The notes below the pieces were generated by a model. The model ran no database searches. It was given only the letters and a program-made list of their open reading frames with translations, and was not told the DNA's origin. Made by a program: the position numbers and the translations under genes. A stretch of DNA of 13,867 nucleotides from assembly GCA_025928435.1 (NCBI GenBank), contig JAICJM010000100.1:1-13867 (forward strand), given 5' to 3'. Position 1 is the stretch's first letter. The number at the start of each line of letters is the position of its first letter. The DNA is from Thermoleophilia bacterium. GTDB taxonomy: Bacteria; Actinomycetota; Thermoleophilia; Gaiellales; JAICJC01. Positions 1 through 6,602 of the stretch are shown here, in pieces.

Positions 1-168
1 CGGTGGACGTCGATCGCGGCGATCGAGGAGGGCATTCCCGCCTACGTGCTCACGGCGGCGGTCTACGAGCGGTTCAGCTCGCGCGGCGAGGGGACGTACG
101 CGAACAAGGTGCTGTCGGCCATGCGCAAGCAGTTCGGCGGGCATGTGGAAGTGCCGTCTGGCGATTGA
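1..168 (+). CDS. gnd: 6-phosphogluconate dehydrogenase, C-terminal end (partial)
   Basis: Reading frame 1 is open from the window edge to a TGA at 166-168 and gives the last 55 residues of a protein. The stretch beginning [16 protein letters not shown], followed by a YERFSSR segment and ending in [13 protein letters not shown], matches the C-terminal helical domain of decarboxylating 6-phosphogluconate dehydrogenases, especially the shorter YqeC/GndA-like form whose tail reads like GRWT..EAIE.G.PA..I and KVL.A.R.QFGGH. The enzyme oxidises 6-phosphogluconate to ribulose 5-phosphate and CO2 in the cytosolic pentose phosphate pathway. The cofactor-binding Rossmann domain and the catalytic residues lie outside the window, so cofactor preference cannot be judged. 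The gene ends 65 bp before the aldolase on the same strand, a sensible central-carbon neighbour. Confidence 0.85.
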   Translation, partial: RWTSIAAIEEGIPAYVLTAAVYERFSSRGEGTYANKVLSAMRKQFGGHVEVPSGD

Positions 169-173
169 CCTCG

Positions 174-179
174 CATAAT
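174..179 (+). promoter_or_regulatory. Candidate -10 element for fbaB
   Basis: CATAAT lies just after the gnd stop and 54 bp before the aldolase ATG, in an AT-richer patch of a very GC-rich region. It would give a leader of about 45-50 nt containing the Shine-Dalgarno. No good -35 is seen at 16-18 bp. Read-through from gnd is the alternative. Confidence 0.3.
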
Positions 180-220
180 CTTCGGGTAGCCGACGTACAT
201 CAAGCCGCCTGCACGGGCGA

Positions 221-229
221 GGAGAGGAG
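221..229 (+). promoter_or_regulatory. Ribosome binding site of fbaB
   Basis: GGAGAGGAG sits 4 nt before the ATG at 234 (about 7 nt measured from the central GAGG). It is the only strong Shine-Dalgarno I see before any gene here. It decides the start against the long in-frame extension that runs back almost to the window edge. Confidence 0.75.
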
Positions 230-233
230 CCTC

Positions 234-1316
234 ATGGCCATCGCACCCGCATCGGACATCGCTCAGATCGAATCGATCCTGGGCGACGACGCTGAATCGC
301 TCCTCGGGCACACCTGCAGCACGATCTCGAGCGAGCGCCTGTATCTCCCCGGCCCGGACTTCGTCGATCGCGTCGTCGCGCTGTCCGACCGGCCGACGCC
401 GGTGCTGCGCTCCATGCAGACCCTCTTCTCGAACGGCCGCCTGGCCGGGACGGGCTACCTCTCCATCCTCCCGGTCGACCAGGGCATCGAGCACTCCGCC
501 GGCGCCTCGTTCGCCAAGAACCCCGACTACTTCGACCCGGCCCGCATCGTCGAGCTCGCCATCGAGGGCGGCTGCAACGCCGTCGCCACGACGCTCGGGG
601 CGCTCGGGGCGACCGCCCGCCGCTACGCGCACCGGATCCCGTTCCTGCTCAAGCTGAACCACAACGAGTTCCTGTCCTACCCGAACGCGTACGACCAGAT
701 CATGTTCGCGTCGGTGAAGCAGGCCCGCGAGCAGGGCTGCGTCGCCGTCGGCGCGACGATCTACTTCGGCTCCCCGGAGTCGAAGCGCCAGATCCAGGAG
801 GTGACGACCGCCTTCCAGGCCGCGCACGAGCTCGGGATGGCGACCGTGCTCTGGTGCTACCTGCGCAACTCGGCGTTCTCGCCGAAGGACGGCGGGCCGG
901 ACTACCACCTGGCCGCCGACCTGACGTCGCAGGCCAACCACCTGGGCGTGAGCATCGAGGCGGACATCATCAAGCAGAAGGCGCCGGAGACGGCCGCGCC
1001 GGGCTTCCTCGACCTGAAGTTCGGCAAGACCGACAAGCGCATCTACTCCGAGCTCATGACCGACCACCCGATCGACATGACCCGCTACCAGGTGGCCGGC
1101 TGCTACATGGGCCGCGCCGGCCTGATCAACTCGGGCGGGGCCTCCGCGGCCAGCGACATGCACGATGCCGTGTACACGGCGGTCGTGAACAAGCGCGCCG
1201 GGGGCATGGGCATGATCAGCGGCCGCAAGGCGTTCCAGCGGCCGATGCCGGAGGGGATCGAGCTGCTCCACGCGATCCAGGACGTGTACCTCTCGGACGA
1301 GATCACCATCGCGTAA
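234..1316 (+). CDS. fbaB: Class I fructose-bisphosphate aldolase (FbaB/DhnA type)
   Basis: A 360-residue protein that resembles E. coli FbaB (350 aa) along its whole length. It catalyses the reversible cleavage of fructose 1,6-bisphosphate to dihydroxyacetone phosphate and glyceraldehyde 3-phosphate through a Schiff base, without metal. Visible family blocks are [20 protein letters not shown] (about residues 73-92), the KLNHNE.LSYPN segment, [31 protein letters not shown] (the Schiff-base lysine should be K247), and [19 protein letters not shown] near the C-terminus, ending DVYL..EITIA as in FbaB. The ATG at 234 is chosen because it follows a strong ribosome binding site and gives the family's normal N-terminus; the frame is open further upstream, but that segment overlaps gnd in another frame. 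The gnd neighbour fits a role in glycolysis, gluconeogenesis or pentose phosphate metabolism. Confidence 0.96.
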   Translation: MAIAPASDIAQIESILGDDAESLLGHTCSTISSERLYLPGPDFVDRVVALSDRPTPVLRSMQTLFSNGRLAGTGYLSILPVDQGIEHSAGASFAKNPDYFDPARIVELAIEGGCNAVATTLGALGATARRYAHRIPFLLKLNHNEFLSYPNAYDQIMFASVKQAREQGCVAVGATIYFGSPESKRQIQEVTTAFQAAHELGMATVLWCYLRNSAFSPKDGGPDYHLAADLTSQANHLGVSIEADIIKQKAPETAAPGFLDLKFGKTDKRIYSELMTDHPIDMTRYQVAGCYMGRAGLINSGGASAASDMHDAVYTAVVNKRAGGMGMISGRKAFQRPMPEGIELLHAIQDVYLSDEITIA

Positions 1317-1403
1317 CCGCGCCTACCCGGAAACTCAACAATCCTTCACCCAAAAGGGGTATGAGCCGAACGAACTGGGTGACGATGGGTCATACACACG
1401 CGC

Positions 1404-1409
1404 TACAAT
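1404..1409 (+). promoter_or_regulatory. Candidate -10 of a leaderless promoter for the 57-aa ORF
   Basis: TACAAT ends exactly 6 nt before the ATG at 1416, so transcription would be expected to begin at or next to the A of the start codon. A GTGACG at 1379-1384 matches four of six -35 positions, but with a long 19-bp spacer. The same TACAAT-N6-ATG layout recurs at 8919 before the CDF gene. Confidence 0.5.
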
Positions 1410-1415
1410 AGGAGT

Positions 1416-1589
1416 ATGACCAACATGTTTCCGATCTATTCAGAGCGCCAGACCTCGCGCTCTCGTCCTGAGACCGAGCACGAGTTCTTCATGCGCACCG
1501 CACGTAACCTGCGCGATCAGCGCCGCCGCGAGCGGCGTCAGCGGGTCATCGGCCGGATCATCCGGCGCCCGCACGAGAAGTCGGCGTAG
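1416..1589 (+). CDS. Small arginine-rich protein, unknown function (57 aa)
   Basis: Translation starts MTNMFPIYSERQ and ends RRPHEKSA before a TAG at 1587-1589. I do not recognise a family. The middle and C-terminal part (about residues 25-52) is strongly basic, with a run of Arg, Gln and Glu around NLRDQRRRERRQR that could form one amphipathic or coiled-coil helix and bind nucleic acid or an acidic partner; there is no signal peptide, Cys pair or membrane segment. Support for its being real is a promoter-like TACAAT 6 nt upstream, codon use typical of the neighbourhood, and a strong hairpin just 3' of the stop. The start is ambiguous: AGGAG at 1410-1414 is only 1 nt from ATG 1416 but 10 nt from the in-frame ATG at 1425, so a 54-residue product is possible if transcription starts further upstream. 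It sits alone between fbaB and a converging ligase gene. Confidence 0.6.
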   Translation: MTNMFPIYSERQTSRSRPETEHEFFMRTARNLRDQRRRERRQRVIGRIIRRPHEKSA

Positions 1590-1596
1590 GTGGGTC

Positions 1597-1621
1597 CCGC
1601 CCCCGGCCCCGCCGGGGGCGG
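1597..1621. terminator. Strong GC hairpin between converging genes
   Basis: An exact inverted repeat with 11-bp arms (CCGCCCCCGGC and GCCGGGGGCGG) and a CCC loop lies 7 bp after the stop of the 57-aa ORF and 38 bp after the stop of the minus-strand ligase. It is not followed by a T-tract on either strand. It probably acts as a bidirectional terminator or 3'-end stabiliser, since U-poor terminators are common in high-GC actinobacteria. Confidence 0.6.
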
Positions 1622-1659
1622 CCCGCTTGGTGCCCGAGACACCTTCTGGGACGGAAGCG

Positions 1660-3009
1660 CTACATCCGCTCGAAGCTGCGGAACCGCTCCCAGTCGGTGA
1701 CGGCGGCCTCGAACGAGCGCTGCTCCGTGCGTGCGTAGTGCAGGTAGTGGTCGACGACGTCGTCGCCGAACGCCGCCCGCGCAATCCCCGACCGCTCCAG
1801 CAGCGCGATCGACTCGTGCAGGCTCCCCGGTAGCCGCGGCTTGCCCTCGGCGCCGTAGGCGTTGCCCGGGTAGGCGGGCTCGAGCTCCAGCTCGTTGTCG
1901 ATGCCGTGCAGCCCGGCCGCGATCATCGCCGCGAACGCGAGGTAGGGGTTCACGTCGGCGCCGGCGATGCGGCTCTCGAGCCGCAGGCTCTGGCCGTGCC
2001 CGACGACCCGGAACCCGCAGGTGCGGTTGTCGACGCCCCAGACGAGCGTCGTCGGCGCGAACGAGCCCCAGGCGTAGCGCTTGTACGAGTTCACGTTGGG
2101 GGCGAAGAAGTAGGCCAGCTCGCGGGTCGCGGCCAGCTGCCCGGCGACGAAGTGGTCGAACGCGAGGCTGTGGCCGCTGCCGTCCTCGCCGGGCGAGAGG
2201 CTGCCGGAGTCGTCCCACAGGCTCATGTGGATGTGGCACGAGTTGCCCTCGCGCTCGTCGTACTTGGCCATGAACGACAGCGCGGCGCCGTGCAGGTAGG
2301 CGATCTCCTTCGCGCCGTTCTTGTAGATCGAGTGGTTGTCGGCCATCGAGAGCGCGTCGGAGTAGCGGAAGTTCACCTCGTGCTGGCCGAAGTTGCACTC
2401 CCCCTTCGAGTCCTCGACCCGGATGCCGGCGCCCGCCATCCCCAGGCGGATGGGGCGGATCACGTCCTCGACCATCGTCGTGCCCAGGATCGAGTAGTCG
2501 ACGTTGTAGGCGTTCGCGGTCGTGAGGTCGTGGTAGCGCTTGGCCCGGGCCGCCTCGTAGCTGTCGCGGAAGAGCATGAACTCGAGCTCGGAGCCGACGT
2601 TCGCGTACCACCCGCGCTCGGCCAGGCGGTCGAGTTGGCGGCGCAGGATCTGGCGCGGCGAGGCCGTGACCGGCCTGGAGTCCTCCCACTCGAGGTCGGC
2701 GACGACGAGCGCCGTCCGCTCGAGCCACGGCACCCGGCGCAGCGTGGCCAAATCGGGCCGGAACACGAAGTCGCCGTAGCCGGTCTCCCACGAGGACATC
2801 GCGAAGCCCTGCACCGTGTTCATCTCCACGTCGACGGCGAGGAGGTAGTTGCAGCCCTCGGCCCCGTGGCCTGCCACCTCGTCGACGAAGAAGGGCGCAT
2901 GCAGGCGCTTGCCCGCCAGCCGGCCCTGCATGTCGGTCATGACGAGGAGCACCGTGTCCACCGCGCCGGACTCGACGTCGCCACGCAACTCGTCGAGCGT
3001 TAGCGGCAT
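1660..3009 (-). CDS. Glutamine-synthetase-like gamma-glutamyl(poly)amine ligase
   Basis: A 449-residue type I glutamine synthetase fold enzyme. ATP/glutamate-site motifs are in order: GSELEF (139-144, E141 and E143), GECNFGQHEVNF (203-214), HIHMSLW (259-265), NSYKR (307-311), NRTCGFR (328-334), RLESR (343-347) and NPYLAFAAMIAAGL (354-367). The ammonium-site loop that in true GlnA reads FDGSSI is absent: the matching region (about 53-85) runs CNYLLAVDVEMNT to ETGYGDFVFRPD. The C-terminal adenylylation-tyrosine segment is also not evident. With the divergent gamma-glutamyl-GABA hydrolase 25 bp away and the aldehyde dehydrogenase beyond it, the best inference is a PuuA/GlnA3-like enzyme joining glutamate to putrescine, another polyamine or a monoamine; the exact amine cannot be read from sequence. 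The ATG at 3009 lacks a ribosome binding site and lies close to a -10-like element, so the mRNA is probably leaderless. Confidence 0.85.
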   Translation of the reverse strand: MPLTLDELRGDVESGAVDTVLLVMTDMQGRLAGKRLHAPFFVDEVAGHGAEGCNYLLAVDVEMNTVQGFAMSSWETGYGDFVFRPDLATLRRVPWLERTALVVADLEWEDSRPVTASPRQILRRQLDRLAERGWYANVGSELEFMLFRDSYEAARAKRYHDLTTANAYNVDYSILGTTMVEDVIRPIRLGMAGAGIRVEDSKGECNFGQHEVNFRYSDALSMADNHSIYKNGAKEIAYLHGAALSFMAKYDEREGNSCHIHMSLWDDSGSLSPGEDGSGHSLAFDHFVAGQLAATRELAYFFAPNVNSYKRYAWGSFAPTTLVWGVDNRTCGFRVVGHGQSLRLESRIAGADVNPYLAFAAMIAAGLHGIDNELELEPAYPGNAYGAEGKPRLPGSLHESIALLERSGIARAAFGDDVVDHYLHYARTEQRSFEAAVTDWERFRSFERM

Positions 3010-3014
3010 TGGCT

Positions 3015-3025
3015 ATTCATATACT
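3015..3025. promoter_or_regulatory. Overlapping divergent -10 elements (ligase / puuD)
   Basis: Only 25 bp separate the two start codons. On the plus strand TATACT (3020-3025) lies 9 nt before the puuD ATG. On the minus strand TATGAA(T) (3021 down to 3015) lies 6 nt before the ligase ATG when counted as the hexamer TATGAA. Neither gene has a Shine-Dalgarno, and any -35 contacts must fall inside the opposite coding sequence; I see no good -35 on the plus strand. Confidence 0.5.
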
Positions 3026-3034
3026 CCATCCGGG

Positions 3035-3748
3035 ATGGATCGCAAGCGCCCGGTCATCGGGATCAGCGCCTACGACGTGCCCGTCACGTTCGGGCAGTGG
3101 ACCGAGTTCCAGAGCGTGCTCGCGCCCGCCGGATACTCCCGGTCGGTGACCGCCGCGGGCGGCCTTCCGGTCGTCATCCCGCCCGTCGACGGCTCGACCC
3201 AGCTGCTCGACCTGCTCGACGGCGTGGTCTTCACCGGCGGCTCCGATCTCAACCCCGCCGTGTACGGGCAGGAGGCGCACCCCGAGAGCATCGGCTTCGA
3301 CGACGGCCGCGACCGGGCCGAGCTGGCGCTGGTGCGCGAGGCGATCCGGCGCGACATGCCCGTGCTCGGCATCTGCCGCGGCATGCAGCTCCTGAACGTC
3401 GCCCTCGGCGGCGACCTGATCCAGCACCTCGGCAGCGAGACGCACAAGGGCCTGCCGGGCACCTACACCTTCCACGACGTCACGGTCACCCCGGGGACGC
3501 GCCTGGCCGACGTGCTCGGGGCGGGCACGCGCACCCACTCCTGCCACCACCAGGCGCCCGACCGGCTCGGTGACGGCCTGCGGGCCAACGCCCAGGCCGA
3601 GGACGGCACGGTGGAGGGCATCGAGCTGCCCGCCGCCCGGTTCGCCATCGGCGTGCTGTGGCACCCCGAGGAGGACGAGGTGCGCGGGGCGCCGCTCTTC
3701 CGCGAGCTGGTGGAGCAGGCGACCACCTACCGGCGGGCGGCGGCGTGA
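3035..3748 (+). CDS. puuD: Gamma-glutamyl-gamma-aminobutyrate hydrolase (peptidase C26, class I GATase-like)
   Basis: A 237-residue single-domain protein, close to PuuD size (E. coli about 254). It starts RPVIGISAYD, typical of this family. It has the oxyanion-strand segment FTGGSDLNP (around 69-77), the nucleophile elbow GICRGMQLLNVALGG with C114, the HHQA segment, and GVLWHPEED supplying H210 and E212, so the Cys-His-Glu triad is complete. The family hydrolyses gamma-glutamyl-GABA to glutamate and GABA in the cytosol; related members cleave other gamma-glutamyl amides, so the substrate rests on context. ATG 3035 is chosen because homologues begin here; the longer frame back to 2849 lies opposite the ligase. 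Its stop overlaps the aldehyde dehydrogenase start as GTGA, indicating translational coupling. No ribosome binding site precedes it. Confidence 0.88.
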   Translation: MDRKRPVIGISAYDVPVTFGQWTEFQSVLAPAGYSRSVTAAGGLPVVIPPVDGSTQLLDLLDGVVFTGGSDLNPAVYGQEAHPESIGFDDGRDRAELALVREAIRRDMPVLGICRGMQLLNVALGGDLIQHLGSETHKGLPGTYTFHDVTVTPGTRLADVLGAGTRTHSCHHQAPDRLGDGLRANAQAEDGTVEGIELPAARFAIGVLWHPEEDEVRGAPLFRELVEQATTYRRAAA

Positions 3749-5187
3749 GCGCGACGGCCGAGGGACTCGTCATCGGGGGCGACCGCGTGGCCGCCGCCGA
3801 GGGCGAGACGTTCGACGTTACCAACCCTGCCACCGGCACGACCCTCGCGAGCGTCGCATCGGCGGGCGTCGAGGACGTCGACCGGGCGGTCGCCGCCGCG
3901 GCGGCCGCGTACGAGTCATGGGGGTCGCTGTCGCCGGTCACCCGCGGCCGCCACCTGCACCGCTTCGCCGCGCTCGTCGAGGAGCACGCCGAGGAGCTTG
4001 CGCTGCTCGAGTGCCGCAACGTCGGCATGCCGATCGGCGACGCCCGCGGCCAGCTCGGGATGATCGTCGACGTGATCCGCTACTACGCGGGCGCCGTCGA
4101 CAAGTTCTTCGGCCACACCGTCCCCGTCGAGCGGGACGGCGTGGCGATGACCTTCCGGGAGCCGATCGGCGTGGTCGGGCTGATCACGCCCTGGAACTTC
4201 CCGCTGAACATCGCCAACTGGAAGATCGCCCCGGCGCTCGCGGCCGGCAACACGGTGGTGCTGAAGCCCGCGTCGCTGACGCCGCTCTCGGTGCTCCGCT
4301 ACGCCGAGCTCGCAATTGAGGCCGGCATCCCGGCGGGAGCCTTGAATGTCGTTCCCGGTCCCGGCGGCACCGTCGGGAACGCGCTCGTCGAGCATCCGGG
4401 CGTGGGCAAGATCGGCTTCACGGGCTCGACCGAGGTGGGCGCCGGCATCGCCCGCCGCGCGGCCGCGAGCATCAAGCGGGTCACGCTCGAGCTGGGCGGC
4501 AAGTCGGCGTGCGTCGTCTTCGAGGACGCCGATCTCGAGAAGGTGGGCCGCCTGGCGCCGTATGGCGTGTTCGAGAACTGCGGCCAGGACTGCTGTGCCC
4601 GCTCCCGCCTGATCGTCCAGGAGTCCGTCGCCGACGAGGTCGTCGAGCGCTACTCCGCGACCGCACGCAACCTGCGCGTCGGGATGCCCGAGAGCCCCGA
4701 CACCGAGGTCGGGCCGCTGATCTCGTCCGGGCAGCGCGAGACGGTCGAGCGCTACGTGGCCATCGGCCTCGACGAGGGCGCTCGGGTCGTGGTCGGCGGC
4801 GAGCGCCCCGACGGCGGGCTCTCCGGCGGGTTCTTCTATCGCCCGACGGTGCTCGCGGACGTCCGCAACGACATGACGGTCGCGCGGGAGGAGATCTTCG
4901 GCCCTGTGGTCTCGGTGATCACCTTCCGGGACGAGGCGGACGCCGTCCGGATCGCGAACGACTCGCCGTACGGGCTCTCCGGATCGTTGTGGACGCGCGA
5001 CGGCGCCCGCCAGCTGCGCGTCGCCCGCGCGCTCCGCACGGGGGTTCTGGGCGTCAACACGAACTCCTCGGTCTTCCCGCAGACTCCGTTCGGCGGCTAC
5101 AAGCAGTCGGGCATCGGCAAGGAGCTCGGGATGGAGGCGCTCGCCTACAACACCGAGCTGAAGAGCGTCTTCATCTCGACCGAGTAG
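3745..5187 (+). CDS. Aldehyde dehydrogenase, probable gamma-glutamyl-gamma-aminobutyraldehyde dehydrogenase
   Basis: A 480-residue NAD(P)-dependent aldehyde dehydrogenase of normal length. Motifs seen are TPWNFPLNIANWKIAPALAA with the cofactor-site lysine block VLKPAS, GFTGSTEVG (nucleotide loop), LELGGKSA (E249, the general base), GQDC with catalytic C283, EEIFGPVVSV and the C-terminal PFGGYKQSGIGKE. The start is the GTG at 3745, overlapping the puuD TGA by 4 nt; the ATG-started frame further upstream is shadow. In a PuuA/PuuC/PuuD-type route this enzyme would oxidise the gamma-glutamylated aldehyde before PuuD releases GABA, but ALDH substrate specificity cannot be read from motifs, so the role is inferred from the operon. 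Odd points are the extra cysteines C279 and C284 next to the nucleophile, and a 17-bp tail-to-tail overlap with the minus-strand GGDEF gene. Confidence 0.87.
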   Translation: MSATAEGLVIGGDRVAAAEGETFDVTNPATGTTLASVASAGVEDVDRAVAAAAAAYESWGSLSPVTRGRHLHRFAALVEEHAEELALLECRNVGMPIGDARGQLGMIVDVIRYYAGAVDKFFGHTVPVERDGVAMTFREPIGVVGLITPWNFPLNIANWKIAPALAAGNTVVLKPASLTPLSVLRYAELAIEAGIPAGALNVVPGPGGTVGNALVEHPGVGKIGFTGSTEVGAGIARRAAASIKRVTLELGGKSACVVFEDADLEKVGRLAPYGVFENCGQDCCARSRLIVQESVADEVVERYSATARNLRVGMPESPDTEVGPLISSGQRETVERYVAIGLDEGARVVVGGERPDGGLSGGFFYRPTVLADVRNDMTVAREEIFGPVVSVITFRDEADAVRIANDSPYGLSGSLWTRDGARQLRVARALRTGVLGVNTNSSVFPQTPFGGYKQSGIGKELGMEALAYNTELKSVFISTE

Positions 5188-6142
5188 CGCGCTTGCGCTC
5201 GTGCATCGCCCGCGAGGCGCGCGCGAGCGTCTCGGCGATCGGCTCGCCCGGCGTGCGGGCCGCCCCGCCGACCGAGGCGCCGCGATAGACGCGCCGATGG
5301 GTCTCGGGCACCTCCAGCTCCGTCAGGAGCTGCTGCAGGCGCTCAACCCGCCGAGCCGTCTCCTCCTCGTCGCTGCCGGGCAGGAGCAGGCAGAACTCGT
5401 CGCCGCGTGTGTGCATCCTGGCGGGCAGCTCGCCCGGGCGTGCGAAGGCGCGCAGCGCGTCCGCGACGGCCACGATCAGGACGTCGCCACCGCGGGCGTA
5501 GTCGTTTTCGAACGCGGCGTTGGCCGCCCGCATGCCGTCGAAGTCGAGGACGAGCACGCCGAGCGGCTCGGTGTCGGCGTGGCGGGCGAGCTCCGCCTCC
5601 AGGGCGCGCTGGTTCGGCAGGGCGGTGAGGGCGTCGACGTAGGCGGTGCGACGCAGCTCGGCCCGCTCGCGCGCGATCGCCATCGCGAGCGCCGCGTTCT
5701 CCGCATAGATGTAGAAGCCGGCGCGGCGCTCGTATTCCGGTCGCGGCGCGCCCGCCCAGTGCGCGGTCACGACACCGTGCGTCCGCCCATCGGCACGGAG
5801 CAGCAGCGCGTGGACGATCGTTTCCTCGGCTTCGAGGTCACGAGCGACACCGTGCAACCGAGGATCGAGCGCCAAGTGGTTCGAGATCAGCGACCTCCCG
5901 GCCTCGAGGGCGAGCGGGATGAGCGCCGCCTCCATGGCGCGAGCGGCGGGCGTGACGTTGCTCGTCCCAACTTCCACCACCGGTGAGTCGAACCCAGCGT
6001 CGAGGTCGAACCCGCGTACGGCGGTGGTCTGCAGGAGGCTTGCCACCGACTCGGCGAGCCGGTTCCAGACCTCGCCGGGATCGCGGACGCGGAGGATGTC
6101 GTACGAGAGCATCGCGATGCGACGCATGTCGTCGGGGCCCAT
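5171..6142 (-). CDS. GAF-like sensor plus GGDEF (RGDEF) domain protein, possible diguanylate cyclase
   Basis: A 323-residue soluble protein with no membrane segment. Residues about 10-155 look like a GAF-type sensory domain (SVASLLQTTAVRGFDLD, LLLRADGRTHGVVTAHW). A short linker ending RERAELRRTAYVDALTALPN leads into a GGDEF domain (about 165-318). There D200/D202 (LDFD), N208 and D220 occupy the usual metal and guanine positions, and the signature is RGDEF (246-250). The lysine seen in LDIDHFK is R205, and no RxxD inhibitory site is present at the normal spacing. It could make cyclic di-GMP, since first-position variants of GGDEF can be active, or be a degenerate binding protein. It follows the receiver-only regulator by 40 bp on the same strand, suggesting a co-expressed input-output pair. 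The stop overlaps the ALDH gene tail to tail. Confidence 0.8.
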   Translation of the reverse strand: MGPDDMRRIAMLSYDILRVRDPGEVWNRLAESVASLLQTTAVRGFDLDAGFDSPVVEVGTSNVTPAARAMEAALIPLALEAGRSLISNHLALDPRLHGVARDLEAEETIVHALLLRADGRTHGVVTAHWAGAPRPEYERRAGFYIYAENAALAMAIARERAELRRTAYVDALTALPNQRALEAELARHADTEPLGVLVLDFDGMRAANAAFENDYARGGDVLIVAVADALRAFARPGELPARMHTRGDEFCLLLPGSDEEETARRVERLQQLLTELEVPETHRRVYRGASVGGAARTPGEPIAETLARASRAMHERKRATRSR

Positions 6143-6182
6143 ACAACTGGTATCGGCTTCCAGTCGCCGGTAGCTGAGTGGC

Positions 6183-6557
6183 TCAGGCGACGGTGGCCGA
6201 GCGGATCGCGTCGATCAGCTCGTCGAGCCCGACGCCCTTCTTGAGGCAGTTGGCGGCGCCGGCGTTCAGGGCGGCGTCGATCATCTGCGGCTCGTCGTAG
6301 GCCGAGAGCACGACCACGGGCATCGCCCAGTCGGCGGAGGCGATCTGCTCCGTCGCCTCGATCCCGTCCACGTTCGGCATTCGCATGTCCATGACGACCA
6401 CGTCGGGCAGCATCCGCTCTGCGACCGAGACCGCCTCCGCGCCGTCCGAGGCCTCGCCGACGACCGTCATCCCGGCCTCCTCGAGCGCGTCGCGCAGCAC
6501 CCCGCGCAGGAGGGCGTTGTCCTCGGCGATCAGGATCCGGATGCCGTTCGCCTCCAT
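6183..6557 (-). CDS. Receiver-only (CheY-like) response regulator
   Basis: A 124-residue protein that is a single REC domain with no output domain. The acidic pair is E12/D13 (IAEDN), the phosphoacceptor is D57 in VVVMDMRMPN, the switch residue is S85 (VVLSAYDE) and the conserved lysine is K107 in CLKKG. The sequence is most like receivers of NarL/FixJ-type regulators that have lost the helix-turn-helix. Stand-alone receivers act by protein-protein contact, as phosphate sinks or as intermediates in phosphorelays. The immediate downstream gene is the GAF-GGDEF protein (40 bp gap), a plausible partner. The histidine kinase two genes upstream is a candidate phosphodonor. The ATG at 6557 has no ribosome binding site. 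Confidence 0.9.
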   Translation of the reverse strand: MEANGIRILIAEDNALLRGVLRDALEEAGMTVVGEASDGAEAVSVAERMLPDVVVMDMRMPNVDGIEATEQIASADWAMPVVVLSAYDEPQMIDAALNAGAANCLKKGVGLDELIDAIRSATVA

Positions 6558-6565
6558 CTCGCGGA

Positions 6566-6571
6566 AGAGTA
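6566..6571 (-). promoter_or_regulatory. Weak candidate -10 before the receiver gene
   Basis: On the minus strand TACTCT (6571 to 6566) ends 8 nt before the ATG at 6557, and a TTGACT lies upstream at 6586-6581, but the 9-bp spacing is wrong for a standard sigma-70 promoter. If used, it would separate the receiver/GGDEF pair from the kinase operon. The evidence is weak. Confidence 0.25.
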
Positions 6572-6602
6572 CCCGTACCGAGTCAATTTGTGTATGCCCG
6601 GC

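Noticed and set aside
165..170. TTGACC as a -35 for the aldolase promoter
   Set aside because: It is only 3 bp from the CATAAT at 174-179, and its first bases belong to the gnd stop context; the spacing is impossible for a sigma-70 promoter.
63..1271. A 402-codon frame antisense to the aldolase
   Set aside because: It is a shadow of fbaB caused by third-position GC; there are no recognisable motifs and no start signals.
1345..1361. ACCC-AAAA-GGGT as a terminator for fbaB
   Set aside because: The arms are only 4 bp and no T-tract follows; too weak to call.
1440..1784. A minus-strand frame covering the 57-aa ORF and hairpin
   Set aside because: It crosses the strong hairpin and the ligase 3' end and its translation is Arg/Ser/Thr low complexity; the plus-strand 57-aa frame has a better start context.
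1906..3003. A 365-codon plus-strand frame opposite the amine ligase
   Set aside because: The ligase frame contains every glutamine-synthetase motif in order; the opposite frame is a shadow.
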